Of a stretch of 64,000 nucleotides of DNA, positions 26,691 through 35,230 are shown piece by piece; positions within the stretch are counted from its first letter, which is position 1; each line of letters begins with the position of its first letter. The translations under genes and the position numbers were made by a program. The stretch covers positions 558,001-622,000 of the forward strand of contig NZ_JAQISN010000002.1 of the NCBI RefSeq assembly GCF_037450285.1. The letters run 5' to 3'. Source of the DNA: Erwinia sp. SLM-02. Lineage in GTDB: Bacteria; Pseudomonadota; Gammaproteobacteria; Enterobacterales; Enterobacteriaceae. The notes beneath the pieces are model-generated. The model searched no databases. It worked only from the letters and a program-made list of their open reading frames with translations, and was not told the DNA's origin.

Positions 26691-27743
26691 ATGAAAGGTT
26701 CCGGCCTGAGCCGCCACCTGGTCGTGCTGATGACTCAGGTCACCTGCTCATCGATCATCATCTCTTTCGGCGTGTATTACGCCTGGTACGGCCTGGCGCT
26801 GCTGTTCACCAACATGGAGGAAATCAGCTACGAGCCGACTACCGGAGAATGGCTGCAGTTCGGGATTTCTACCGCGCTGTCGCTGGCGGTGGCGGTGCTG
26901 ACCGCCGTCCGATTTGCCCGCAAGGTGCTGTATCCGCTGAACTCCCTGGCAGACAGCGCGCGCAAAATCGCCGGCGGCGAGCTTAGCGCCCGTGCGCAGG
27001 CCGGCGACCGCAGGCTGACGGAAACCGCTGCCCTGGTGGACGATTTTAATACTATGGCCGAGCGCCTGGAAACGGCCTCGGGCGAGATCACCACCTGGAA
27101 TGCGGCCATCGCCCACGAGCTACGCACTCCGGTGACCATCCTGCGCGGACGGCTACAGGGGCTGGCCGATGGGGTATTTCCGCCGGATCAGGCGCTGTTC
27201 GTTAATCTGGTAAAGCAGACCGAGGGCCTGGCGCGGCTGATTGAAGACCTGCGCACGCTGAGCCTGGCGGAAAGCGGCCATATGCCGCTGCACGCTGAAG
27301 ACGGTGAAATCAGCAGGGAGATCTCTGCCGTGGCGGAGCTGATGCGCCCCTCGCTGGCCGAGCGCAGGCTGTCGCTGGTGCTGCGGCTGGATGACATCAC
27401 CCTGCACTGCGACGCCGCGCGAATTCGTCAGGCGCTGCTGGCCCTGCTGGACAATGCGCGGCGCTACGCCACGCCGGGGATCGTGATGGTGTCCTGTTTC
27501 CGCAGCCCTGAGGGCGTCACCATCGCGGTAGAAGATGAGGGGCCGGGCATTCCAGACGAGATCGGCAGCACCCTGTTCAATACCTTTACCCGGGGCGATC
27601 AGTCGCGATCGCGGGAAAGCGGCGGCACCGGGCTGGGCCTGGCAGTGGTTCAGGCGATTGCCAAAGCCCACGGTGGAAAAGCACGCTGCGAAACCAGCGA
27701 GCTGGGCGGCGCGGCGTTTAAGCTGACCTTCCCGGAAAGTTAA
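26691..27743 (+). CDS. Sensor histidine kinase, AdeS-like
   Basis: A 350-residue membrane kinase starting at ATG 26691, one base after the regulator stop; the frame is open further upstream inside the regulator gene. Two membrane helices (about 9-40 and 57-75) flank a short periplasmic loop (NMEEISYEPTTGEW). HAMP follows at about 76-130, then HisKA with H142 (AIAHELRTP), and the ATPase domain with LLDNARRYA (N box), EDEGPGIPDE (G1), FNTFTRGD (F box) and GGTGLGLAVVQAIAKAHGG (G2). All kinase motifs are intact. The ligand sensed is unknown. Confidence 0.93.
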   Translation: MKGSGLSRHLVVLMTQVTCSSIIISFGVYYAWYGLALLFTNMEEISYEPTTGEWLQFGISTALSLAVAVLTAVRFARKVLYPLNSLADSARKIAGGELSARAQAGDRRLTETAALVDDFNTMAERLETASGEITTWNAAIAHELRTPVTILRGRLQGLADGVFPPDQALFVNLVKQTEGLARLIEDLRTLSLAESGHMPLHAEDGEISREISAVAELMRPSLAERRLSLVLRLDDITLHCDAARIRQALLALLDNARRYATPGIVMVSCFRSPEGVTIAVEDEGPGIPDEIGSTLFNTFTRGDQSRSRESGGTGLGLAVVQAIAKAHGGKARCETSELGGAAFKLTFPES

Positions 27744-27818
27744 CGCGGTACTGAACTGGCGGAAGCCCAACAGGCGAAACAACTGCTGCGCCAGCTCTGC
27801 GCCCCGGTCACGACAGGA

Positions 27819-28754
27819 TTAAGCCGGGTGCTGGGTGCCGGTCAGCACCGGCATGGTTTCCCGCATCATCGCCAGAAACATGCGCAGCCGGGCAGGATAA
27901 TAGCGCGCGTGCGGATAGACCAGGTACACCGGCAGCGCCGCCGCCTGCCACTGGGGTGCCAGATGCCGCAGTTTGCCCTCGGCAAGATCCTGCTGCACCA
28001 GCCACGAAGAGGCAATGCCGACGCCCATCCCCGCCAGCACCGCATTGCGCAGCGCATACAGACTGTCGGTCAGCAGGCGCGGCTGAATATCAAAGCGCTG
28101 CACCTCGCGGCTGGTATCGTGCGTCAACGACACGCTGTGGCGATAAAAGGTGCTGAGCGCCAGCCACGGCAGATCCTGTAGCTGCTGCGGCTGTTCCGGC
28201 AGCGAACGATCGCCGAGCAGCGCGGGTGAGGCGATGACGATGCGCGGCACTTCGGCCACCAGAACCGCCACCACCGACGGTTCGGTCACCGGCCCGACGT
28301 GCACCGCGCAGTCAATGCCCTCGGCGATAAAGTCTGGCGTGCGGTCGCTGAGCATCCAGTCAACGGTCATTTTCGGATAGCGCTGCAGGTAGGCCTGCAG
28401 CGGGGCGATCATCTGGTCCTGGCCGAAGGCATGCGGGGCCAGCACCCGCAGCACCCCCTGCGGCTCCTCCGTCACGCCGCGCAGATCGTCCTCAATCCCC
28501 TGCCAGCTTTCCAGCAGAGAACGCGCGTGGGCGTAACAGCGCTCACCGTCTTCGGTCAGCTTCATCACGTGAGTGTTGCGCTGCAGAAGCTTCAGGCCGA
28601 GCAGCTTTTCCAGCGTTTGCAGACGGCGGCTGACGGTGGGCTGGGTGGTCGACAGGCGCAGCGCGGCCGCAGACAGGCTGCCTGCTTCCACGATGCGCAC
28701 AAAGGTTTGCATCAGTTCTATACGGTCAATGCCGGGAGATTGCTGTTTGCTCAT
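27819..28754 (-). CDS. LysR-family transcription regulator
   Basis: A 311-residue regulator: winged helix-turn-helix at about residues 10-65 (FVRIVEAGSLSAAALRLSTTQPTVSRRLQTLEKLLG) and an effector-binding domain (LRVLAPHAFGQDQMI, IDCAVHVGP). I choose ATG 28754 (MSKQQSPGIDR); the frame is open to a TTG at 28796, and no strong ribosome site distinguishes them. It is divergent from the MFS gene at 28859 and likely controls it. The effector is unknown. Confidence 0.88.
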   Translation of the reverse strand: MSKQQSPGIDRIELMQTFVRIVEAGSLSAAALRLSTTQPTVSRRLQTLEKLLGLKLLQRNTHVMKLTEDGERCYAHARSLLESWQGIEDDLRGVTEEPQGVLRVLAPHAFGQDQMIAPLQAYLQRYPKMTVDWMLSDRTPDFIAEGIDCAVHVGPVTEPSVVAVLVAEVPRIVIASPALLGDRSLPEQPQQLQDLPWLALSTFYRHSVSLTHDTSREVQRFDIQPRLLTDSLYALRNAVLAGMGVGIASSWLVQQDLAEGKLRHLAPQWQAAALPVYLVYPHARYYPARLRMFLAMMRETMPVLTGTQHPA

Positions 28755-28858
28755 ACGCCAATCGTATAACAGTTCTTCCTGGCGGGCGACTACCAACTGT
28801 CATCGTAACGGTGAAAAATAGCCGCAACTTCTGATGAAACGAACAACGGGTAACAACC

Positions 28859-30088
28859 ATGTCAACGCAAACTCAATCATCGCACGACGAACGCCCTCTG
28901 GCGGCTTCCACCGTGCTGATGCTGGCCACCGGTGCCGGCTTCAGCGTGGCGTCGATTTACTACAGCCAGCCGATGCTGGAAATCTTATCCGGCCAGCTGC
29001 ACGCCAGCGTCACCGCCAGCGGCCTGGTGCCGACCCTGACCCAGATCGGCTATGCGCTGGGGATCCTGCTGCTGGCCCCGCTGGGGGATCGCCACGATCG
29101 TCGCACCATTATCAGCATCAAAGGGCTGCTGCTGACCCTCGCGCTGCTGCTCAGCGCCGCCGCGGGCAATATTACCGTGCTGCTGGTCGCCAGCCTGGCG
29201 GTGGGGATCGCCGCCACCATGGCGCAGGATATCGTCCCGGCTGCCGCCCATCTGGCACCGGCAGCGCAGCGCGGGAAAACCGTCGGAACGGTGATGACCG
29301 GGCTGCTGCTGGGGATCCTGCTTTCGCGGGTGGTCAGCGGCGTGGTGGCGCAGTATGCAGGCTGGCGCACGATGTTTATTCTCGCCGCCGTGCTGGTGCT
29401 GGCGATTACGCTGGTCCTCTGGCGTCGCCTGCCGCATATCGCGCCGAGCACCGCGATGAGCTACCCGGATCTGCTGGCCTCAATGCGCCATCTGTGGCTG
29501 CGCCACGGTGAACTGCGCCGTGCCGCGCTGGCGCAGGGTCTGCTGTCCGTTGGCTTCAGCGCCTTCTGGTCAACGCTGGCGGTGATGCTGCACAGCCATT
29601 ACGGTCTGGGCAGCGCCACGGCGGGTGCGTTTGGTCTGGCCGGGGCAGCGGGTGCGCTGGCCGCACCGCTGGCGGGAATGCTCGCCGATCGCCACGGCCC
29701 GGCGGTAGTCACCCGCCTGGCCACGGCGCTGGCGACCGTATCCTTTGCCGCGCTGTTTCTGCTGCCGCTGCTGCCGGTTCCGGCTCAGCTGGCGCTGATT
29801 GTGATTTCCGCTCTCGGCTTTGATTTTGGCGTACAGGCCACGCTGGTTTCCCACCAGACGCTGATCTTCGGTCTGGAACCCGCCGCCCGCAGCCGTCTTA
29901 ACGCGCTGATGTTTACCGGGGTATTTATCGGTATGGCCGTCGGTTCTGCGCTGGGCAGTCTGATGCTGGAACGTGCGGGCTGGCCGGGCGTGGTGGCGCT
30001 GCTGACCGTCGCCGGTGCCGGTAGCTTTGTGGTCAGAATGTGGGGCCGCCGTGTGGAAACGCGGGACGCGATAACGGCGGAAAAATAG
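28859..30088 (+). CDS. MFS transporter (DHA1-type efflux family)
   Basis: A 409-residue, 12-helix inner-membrane transporter. Family marks are GLVPTLTQIGYALGILLLAPLGDRHDRR (loop 2/3 motif) and GTVMTGLLLGILLSRVVSG in helix 5 (antiporter motif C-like). A second half follows a cytoplasmic loop at about residues 190-215. Its divergent LysR neighbour suggests inducible export of a small molecule. No substrate can be named. Confidence 0.87.
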   Translation: MSTQTQSSHDERPLAASTVLMLATGAGFSVASIYYSQPMLEILSGQLHASVTASGLVPTLTQIGYALGILLLAPLGDRHDRRTIISIKGLLLTLALLLSAAAGNITVLLVASLAVGIAATMAQDIVPAAAHLAPAAQRGKTVGTVMTGLLLGILLSRVVSGVVAQYAGWRTMFILAAVLVLAITLVLWRRLPHIAPSTAMSYPDLLASMRHLWLRHGELRRAALAQGLLSVGFSAFWSTLAVMLHSHYGLGSATAGAFGLAGAAGALAAPLAGMLADRHGPAVVTRLATALATVSFAALFLLPLLPVPAQLALIVISALGFDFGVQATLVSHQTLIFGLEPAARSRLNALMFTGVFIGMAVGSALGSLMLERAGWPGVVALLTVAGAGSFVVRMWGRRVETRDAITAEK

Positions 30089-30164
30089 TCGGGAAGCGGA
30101 TAACGTATGAACCCGTCATTGAGATCCAAATTACATTGCGGTAAACCGCGATAAACTCAAACAG

Positions 30165-30196
30165 TGCGAACCCTTTTATCGGGTTCGCATTTTTAT
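30165..30196 (+). terminator. Terminator after the MFS gene
   Basis: A perfect 9-bp stem TGCGAACCC (30165-30173) / GGGTTCGCA (30181-30189) followed by TTTTTAT. It lies between the converging MFS and fsa genes. Confidence 0.9.
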
Positions 30197-30210
30197 AAAC
30201 GCTAAGCCCA

Positions 30211-30876
30211 TCAGGAAATTTTCAGGTCGCCGTAGGCCGCCGTCCAGTCCTGATCGAAGCGCTGCAGCGCGCTGTCGACGGCCGGATCGAGCAGGAACAG
30301 CTCGGCCACATCCGGATCGACGGTGATCGACTCACATCCGGCCAGCATGCAGTCCAGCACCTGGCGCGGCGTACGGAAGCTGGCCGCCAGCACTTTGCTC
30401 TGCGGGCAGTGGAGCGTCAGCAGCTTTTGCAGCTCTCTGACCAGCATAATGCCGTCGCCGCCCTGGGCATCCACACGGTTGACGTAGGGCGCAATATAGC
30501 TGGCACCGGCCAGCGCGGCATAGAACCCCTGCCCCGCACCGTACACGGCGGTACCCAGCGTCGGGATATTCTGCCGGGTCAGCGCCTTAATGGCCGTCAG
30601 GCCGTTATGCGTTACCGGCACTTTCACCACCAGCGACGGGACGATTTCACGCAGATGCAGCGCTTCATCCACCATTGCAGCGGCATCATGGGCAATAACC
30701 TGAGCAAACAGCGTGCTGTCGGCAGGCAAAATCGACACCAGTTCCTGCAGCACGCTGCTTAACGGGCGCTTGCTGCGTGAAACGATACTTGGGTTTGTCG
30801 TTACGCCTTTAATCGGCAGAACTGCCGCCAGGCGTTTGACTGCCGCAACGTCAGCAGTATCTAAATAGAATTCCAT
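30211..30876 (-). CDS. fsa: Fructose-6-phosphate aldolase
   Basis: A 221-residue cytoplasmic class I aldolase of the transaldolase family, cleaving fructose 6-phosphate to dihydroxyacetone and glyceraldehyde 3-phosphate. It matches E. coli FsaA (220 residues): LDTADVAAVKRL, GVTTNPSIV, Schiff-base K85 in VVKVPVT, IPTLGTAVYGAGQG, and AASFRTPRQVLDCMLAGCESIT. Start: ATG 30876 with GGAGGT ahead; the longer frame lacks family similarity. It lies downstream of a DeoR regulator and near ybiV, as fsaA does in E. coli. Whether it is FsaA or FsaB is not settled. Confidence 0.95.
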   Translation of the reverse strand: MEFYLDTADVAAVKRLAAVLPIKGVTTNPSIVSRSKRPLSSVLQELVSILPADSTLFAQVIAHDAAAMVDEALHLREIVPSLVVKVPVTHNGLTAIKALTRQNIPTLGTAVYGAGQGFYAALAGASYIAPYVNRVDAQGGDGIMLVRELQKLLTLHCPQSKVLAASFRTPRQVLDCMLAGCESITVDPDVAELFLLDPAVDSALQRFDQDWTAAYGDLKIS

Positions 30877-30911
30877 GGTGACCTCCGGTGCAAAATACGA
30901 TTCACAATCAA

Positions 30912-30948
30912 AAAGTTTCATATGCAATATATTTTCATTTCATTGAAA
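30912..30948. promoter_or_regulatory. Putative DeoR operator upstream of fsa
   Basis: AAAGTTTCAT (30912-30921) followed by TTTCATTTCATTGAAA (30933-30948). The same AAAGTTTCAT decamer lies upstream of deoR itself (32052-32061), in the same orientation relative to the gene, which suggests a shared operator. Confidence 0.5.
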
Positions 30949-31181
30949 AATACATCTGTATCTTTGTATAAAAGACGATCGCCATCACATTCTGTGAATT
31001 AACAAAATAATCGTATAACTTATTGTAAATTATCACTTTAATCAATAAACAGAGTGAGAATTTATCTAAATCGCAAGTTGGGTTTGCAACGGTGGATAAT
31101 TTCGAAACAAAAGGAAGAAAGTATGAAAGAAAAGTGCCCGAATCAGCCTGTTGATGAAAAACGCCCAGCGCCCGACTCACC

Positions 31182-31290
31182 GGTCAGGCGGTCAGGCGGT
31201 CAGGCGGTCAGGCGGTCAGGCGGTCAGGCGGTCAGGCGGTCAGGCGGTCAGGCGGTCAGGCGGTCAGGCGGTCAGGCGGTCAGGCGGTCA
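31182..31290. repeat. 8-bp microsatellite, 13 copies of GGTCAGGC plus GGTCA
   Basis: Perfect head-to-tail GGTCAGGC units run from 31182 to 31290. The deoR stop codon (31282-31280) lies inside the last units, so copy-number change would not alter the DeoR protein. The unit is not a multiple of three. The tract lies in the deoR-fsa intergenic region. It has no spacers and is not a CRISPR. Confidence 0.97.
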
Positions 31291-32017
31291 GCACCTTGAC
31301 TCCCTGCCGGGTCAGGCTGTCAACAAATTCCCCGGAAAGATGCCGATCGGTGATAATCGTCTCAATATCACCGTGCTTAGCTACATTGTAGGGGTAAAGT
31401 TTGCCAAACTTGGCGGACTCGGCGATCACAAAGTTCTGCACCCGTTTTTCTATCGCCAGCCGGATGTTCTCGGCGCGCATCACATCGCGGCCGGTAAAAC
31501 CGTGCTCCGGGCTGTAGCCGTCAATCCCAATAAACACTTTGTTAAAGTTGATGTTGTTAATACACAGATGCGTCAGCGGCCCCACCAGGCACTCGCTGCG
31601 TTTTTGCAGCACGCCGCCAATCAGCACGACCTCCTGATGGCAGTTCTTCAGCTCATTCGCCACATAGACGCAGGGCGTAATCACCGTGACATCCAGCCCG
31701 GACCGGCCAATCTCGCGGGCTAAATGCGCATTGCTGCTGCCGGCTTCGATAAATACCGTGTCGCCTTCGCCGAGCAGGCTCAGTGCGCGCTTCGCCATCG
31801 CCTCTTTGGTGCTGAAGTTGCTGCTCACCCGCTCGCTGAGATCGTTGAGCGATACCGCATAGCCGTGGGTTCGGGTCAGGTAATTCAGGTTCTCCAGCAG
31901 CACCAGATCCTTGCGAATCGTCACGCCGGACACCGCAAACTGCAGCGCCAGATCCTGAATGCTGACTTTCCCCTTTTCTTCCACCCGATCCAGAATCAGC
32001 CGGTGCCGCTCTTTCAT
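31280..32017 (-). CDS. DeoR-family transcription regulator
   Basis: A 245-residue regulator: N-terminal DeoR helix-turn-helix (RHRLILDRVEEKGKVSIQDLALQFAVSGVTIRKDLVLLE) and a C-terminal sugar-phosphate sensor domain of the ISOCOT fold (VFIEAGSSNAHLAREI, VFIGIDGYSPEHGFTGRD, FVIAESAKFGK). Start: ATG 32017 with GAGG five bases upstream; the ORF extends 11 codons further. It lies upstream of fsa on the same strand and divergent from ybiV, so it likely responds to a phosphorylated sugar and controls both. The last codons KVLTA-stop enter the microsatellite. Confidence 0.9.
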   Translation of the reverse strand: MKERHRLILDRVEEKGKVSIQDLALQFAVSGVTIRKDLVLLENLNYLTRTHGYAVSLNDLSERVSSNFSTKEAMAKRALSLLGEGDTVFIEAGSSNAHLAREIGRSGLDVTVITPCVYVANELKNCHQEVVLIGGVLQKRSECLVGPLTHLCINNINFNKVFIGIDGYSPEHGFTGRDVMRAENIRLAIEKRVQNFVIAESAKFGKLYPYNVAKHGDIETIITDRHLSGEFVDSLTRQGVKVLTA

Positions 32018-32051
32018 CTCATCCTCACTGTGCCGCAGGATTTGCAGCATT

Positions 32052-32091
32052 AAAGTTTCATTAGTAAATAATTGCTTTCATATTATGAAAC
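32052..32091. promoter_or_regulatory. Putative autoregulatory DeoR operator
   Basis: AAAGTTTCAT (32052-32061) and, 23 bases on, ATGAAAC (32085-32091) form a wide inverted repeat around GTTTCAT/ATGAAAC in the deoR promoter region. The decamer recurs upstream of fsa. Confidence 0.5.
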
Positions 32092-32154
32092 CTGAGGGGT
32101 GATAACAATCGCCGCGACTCGGCCTGCATCGCAAAAACGAAAGAAATGCGGCAC

Positions 32155-32191
32155 AAAGGTGCAAAATTCGCCTCTTTTTTTTTGCACCTTT
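32155..32191. promoter_or_regulatory. 12-bp inverted repeat upstream of ybiV
   Basis: AAAGGTGCAAAA (32155-32166) and TTTTGCACCTTT (32180-32191) pair perfectly around 13 bases. The dyad sits between divergent deoR and ybiV, 47 bases before ybiV. It may be an operator or, in the transcript, a leader hairpin. Confidence 0.6.
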
Positions 32192-32237
32192 TCCGACGAA
32201 AATAGCGGATGATTTTTCTACTTCAGGGCATGGAACC

Positions 32238-33050
32238 GTGATTAAAATGATCGCCGTCGATATGGACGGCACCTTTCTTTCTGACCAGAAAACCTATAAC
32301 AAAGCCCGTTTTTTGGCGCAGTATCAGCGGATTAAACAGCAAAACATCCGGTTTGTGGTGGCCAGCGGCAATCAGTATTACCAGCTGATCAGCTTCTTCC
32401 CGGAAATTCGTGAGGAAATCACCTTCGTCGCCGAAAACGGCGCTTACATTATCGATCGTGGACAGACGCTGTTCTGCGGCGCGCTCAGTGCGGAACACGT
32501 TCAGCGAGTGCTGTCGGTGCTGTCGGCATTCCCGGATGTTCACGTTGTCGTCTGCGGCCCGCGCAGCGCCTGGATGCTGGACTCGTCGCCGGATGCGCTG
32601 GTGGCGCTGATGTCAAAACACTACCACCGCCTTGAAATGCGCGAGAACTTTGACCCGCTGGATGAAAGCGTCTTCAAGTTCTCGCTGAATCTGCCGGATG
32701 AAAACATCCCGGAACTGATGGCGCACGTCGGCCACGCGCTGGACGGCATCGTCACCCCGGTTTCCAGCGGCTTCGGCTTTGTCGATTTGATTATTCCCGG
32801 CGTGCACAAGGCGCACGGGCTGGCGCTGCTGCAGCGCCAGTGGGGCATTGCCGATGAGGAAGTCGTGGCCGTCGGCGACAGCGGTAACGATATCGAGATG
32901 GTGGCGCATGCGGGCTTCGGCTTTGCGATGGCCAACGCACAGCCTGCGGTCAAGCAGGTTGCGCGCTACCACACCGAGAGCAATAACGACGAGGGCGCGC
33001 TCAATGTCATCGAGCGCGTGCTGACCCAAAGTGCGCCGTTCGGCAACTGA
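32238..33050 (+). CDS. ybiV: HAD-family sugar phosphatase YbiV (SupH-like)
   Basis: A 270-residue cytoplasmic phosphatase of the Cof subfamily that removes phosphate from sugar phosphates. Motif I is D8-M-D10-GTF; a Ser/Thr motif is in VVASGNQYYQL; the Cof cap is in the middle; and the C-terminal GDSGNDIEM gives motif IV. It matches E. coli YbiV closely (SGNQYYQLISFFPE, FKFSLNLPDE, VDLIIPGVHKAHG). The start is GTG 32238 with AGGG nine bases before; ATG 32247 is an alternative. Its proximity to fsa mirrors E. coli. Confidence 0.93.
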   Translation: MIKMIAVDMDGTFLSDQKTYNKARFLAQYQRIKQQNIRFVVASGNQYYQLISFFPEIREEITFVAENGAYIIDRGQTLFCGALSAEHVQRVLSVLSAFPDVHVVVCGPRSAWMLDSSPDALVALMSKHYHRLEMRENFDPLDESVFKFSLNLPDENIPELMAHVGHALDGIVTPVSSGFGFVDLIIPGVHKAHGLALLQRQWGIADEEVVAVGDSGNDIEMVAHAGFGFAMANAQPAVKQVARYHTESNNDEGALNVIERVLTQSAPFGN

Positions 33051-33210
33051 TTCGCTGCTCAGCGCCTGCACAGACAGGCGCTTCCGGCCAAATCGACAGC
33101 CTTGAGCCAGGCAGCCTGAACGACGAGCGTAACCGTATTCGGGCGATAAATCTCAGTTTCCGCGGCCAGGGCTGCCCTCATCCCTGCGCCACGCGTTCTC
33201 ACTCAGAACA

Positions 33211-34542
33211 TTAGCTCAGTTCCTCACGCAGCCGATCGAGCGAGTCCTGCTGCCGCTGCTGATACAGCGTAAACTCATCCTGTACCGCGCAGCCCAGCGC
33301 CTGCTCAAATGCCGCCTGGCTGGGATTGCCGCTGCTGACGCTGCTGGTATCGCTGCCCAGGTTGGACTGGAAAATCCCCGCCGCGCTGACCGGCAGAAAA
33401 TCCTCGTAGATTATCGGCTCGGCAATCACTGCCCCGCTGGCGATCAGCGCCTCCAGATCCTGCCCCGGCTGCGCCGCAGCGCCGGGATTACGCCGGTAGC
33501 GGTAAAAGGCCAGTTCCTGCTGACGCAGTTCGGCATCACTGTCGGGAAACGCGGCAAACACGGCGCTGAGGTGCTGCTGATGGGCGGTGTTATCGCTGAA
33601 CTTCTGCGCTGAAGCCTCGCGCAGCAGGCGATCGTACAGCTCGCGCCCCCTGCGGGTCAGCGCCACGCCGCGCTGCTCGATCTCGCCAAAGCGGGCGGTG
33701 TGGGTGCCCTGCTCGCGGTCGGAAAAACGGATCTCTTCATTCAGCGCCTTAAAGCTGGTCTGCCGCAGCAGGATCGGGCAGCGGCGGCGCGGCGGGCCTT
33801 CGATCACTTCTTTCGGGCTGATGCCGTACTCCGGCATCAGCTGCTGCACGCGGTCAATATCCAGCGTGCGCGGGGTCAGGTGGTTAATATGCGGCCCGCG
33901 GAAGCAGGCAACATCGGCAATCAGTCGGTGCTGGGCCAGCAGCGCATTGTAGGTTGGCAGATCCACCGCCGCCTGCTGATGCCAGCGGAAGGTTTCCAGC
34001 GCTTCGCGGACAAACTCGTCGGCCTCGCTCTCGCTGAAGCCCCCCTGCTGCTGCCACAAAACGAGAAGCTCACGCAGGCGCGGCGTGTAGATATCGCGGC
34101 CGGCCAGCACATCGGCCACCCGCTGTCGCAGAGCCGGATCCTCAATCAGCTCCAGCCGCAGCAGCGAGGTAAACACGCGGAAGGGATTGATCAGCAACGA
34201 GGTTTCACTCACCGGGCGGAAGGCGGTGGAATGCACCGGCACGCCCGCCTCGGAGAGATCGTAATAGCCCACCGCCGACATGCCCATGACCGCAAACAGC
34301 TGGCGCATAGTGGCCAGCTCGGCCGCGGTTCCCAGCCGAATCGCGCCGTGGCGCTCCACGCTCAGGCGGTTCAGCTCCTCCGGGGATAACGCACTGCAAA
34401 CGCGTGTGGATTCCTGCTGATTCACGTCGCGAACCAGCTGGAGCAGCGTGCCGTACTGCGGCACCTCCGCCTGGTACATTGCCGACATGGCTTTGGAAAA
34501 ACGGTCGCGTATCCGGTCGGCACTGATAAATCTGTCACTCAT
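33211..34542 (-). CDS. ydcJ: YdcJ / HglS-type 2-oxoadipate dioxygenase-decarboxylase family protein
   Basis: A 443-residue member of the VOC-fold HglS/YdcJ family, whose characterised member (Pseudomonas HglS) converts 2-oxoadipate to 2-hydroxyglutarate in lysine catabolism. E. coli YdcJ (447 residues) matches along the length: QAEVPQYGTLL, LSVERHGAIRLGTAAELA, SAVGYYDLSEAGVPVHSTAFRP, CFRGPHINHLTPRTLDIDRVQ, QGTHTARFGEIEQRG (metal His and Glu), and YEDFLPVSAAGIFQSNLG. Start: ATG 34542 with AGGAG seven to eight bases upstream. It appears to be monocistronic; its biological role in enterobacteria is unclear. Confidence 0.93.
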   Translation of the reverse strand: MSDRFISADRIRDRFSKAMSAMYQAEVPQYGTLLQLVRDVNQQESTRVCSALSPEELNRLSVERHGAIRLGTAAELATMRQLFAVMGMSAVGYYDLSEAGVPVHSTAFRPVSETSLLINPFRVFTSLLRLELIEDPALRQRVADVLAGRDIYTPRLRELLVLWQQQGGFSESEADEFVREALETFRWHQQAAVDLPTYNALLAQHRLIADVACFRGPHINHLTPRTLDIDRVQQLMPEYGISPKEVIEGPPRRRCPILLRQTSFKALNEEIRFSDREQGTHTARFGEIEQRGVALTRRGRELYDRLLREASAQKFSDNTAHQQHLSAVFAAFPDSDAELRQQELAFYRYRRNPGAAAQPGQDLEALIASGAVIAEPIIYEDFLPVSAAGIFQSNLGSDTSSVSSGNPSQAAFEQALGCAVQDEFTLYQQRQQDSLDRLREELS

Positions 34543-34698
34543 TGCAGCTCTCCTGAAAAAGCTCAAATTATCCCACTGGCAGCATAGTCACCCCGCCGCG
34601 AGTTGAGTACCGTTTGCATCACAGATTATCAATATTGTGAATCAGCCCCGGAAGGCGGCTATTATCATCGCGATCGTTTCATTTCAGGGAGAACACCC

Positions 34699-35121
34699 AT
34701 GTCACAACCCCGCATCGGCGTAGGCGTACTGATTTTTCGCGACGGCAAAATCCTGCTCGGCAGGCGTCTGGGCAGCCACGGCGAGGGCGACTGGTCGGCC
34801 CCCGGCGGCCACCTGGAGTTTGGTGAAACCCCGCAGCAGTGCGCCGCCCGCGAGGTGCTCGAAGAAACCGGGCTGATCCTCGGTGCCACCACGCAAGGCC
34901 CGTTTACCAACGATTTTTTTCACGCCGAGCAAAAGCACTACGTCACGCTGTTCGTGCTGGCCCACGCGGCCAGCGGCACGCCGCAGCGATGCGAGCCGGA
35001 AAAATGCGCGGGATGGCAGTGGTGCGATCCCGCCGATCTGCCGCAGCCGCTGTTTGCGCCGCTGCGTTCATTGCTGGCGCAGGAAGGCAGTCTGATTATG
35101 CTGGCAAAAGCCCCGATTTAG
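34699..35121 (+). CDS. Nudix hydrolase (MutT-like)
   Basis: A 140-residue cytoplasmic pyrophosphohydrolase. The Nudix box, G-x5-E-x7-REVLEETGL (GHLEFGETPQQCAAREVLEETGL region), is intact with all metal-binding glutamates. The N-terminal RIGVGVLIFRDGKILLGRR strand pair and GSHGEGDWSAPGG are typical of NUDT15/MutT-like enzymes. Start: ATG 34699 with AGGGAGAA upstream. Substrate is not predictable; nucleotide sanitation is the usual role. Confidence 0.9.
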   Translation: MSQPRIGVGVLIFRDGKILLGRRLGSHGEGDWSAPGGHLEFGETPQQCAAREVLEETGLILGATTQGPFTNDFFHAEQKHYVTLFVLAHAASGTPQRCEPEKCAGWQWCDPADLPQPLFAPLRSLLAQEGSLIMLAKAPI

Positions 35122-35230
35122 CGCGGTGCGGCAGGGATCGCAAAAGCGTAAAATACCTGCGAAAACAGTTAGTCAGCGGCAGAGTGACGCCGTACAGTGA
35201 AGTTCTCACTTTGCCGCCGACGAGAACCCG

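Noticed and set aside
27744..27818. Gene remnant between the sensor kinase and LysR genes
   Set aside because: One plus-strand frame reads GTELAEAQQAKQLLRQL, which looks protein-like, but it is only about 30 codons, has no start, and matches nothing I recognise.
33061..33082. Terminator after ybiV
   Set aside because: AGCGCCTG / CAGGCGCT is a perfect 8-bp hairpin, but no T run follows, so termination is not supported.
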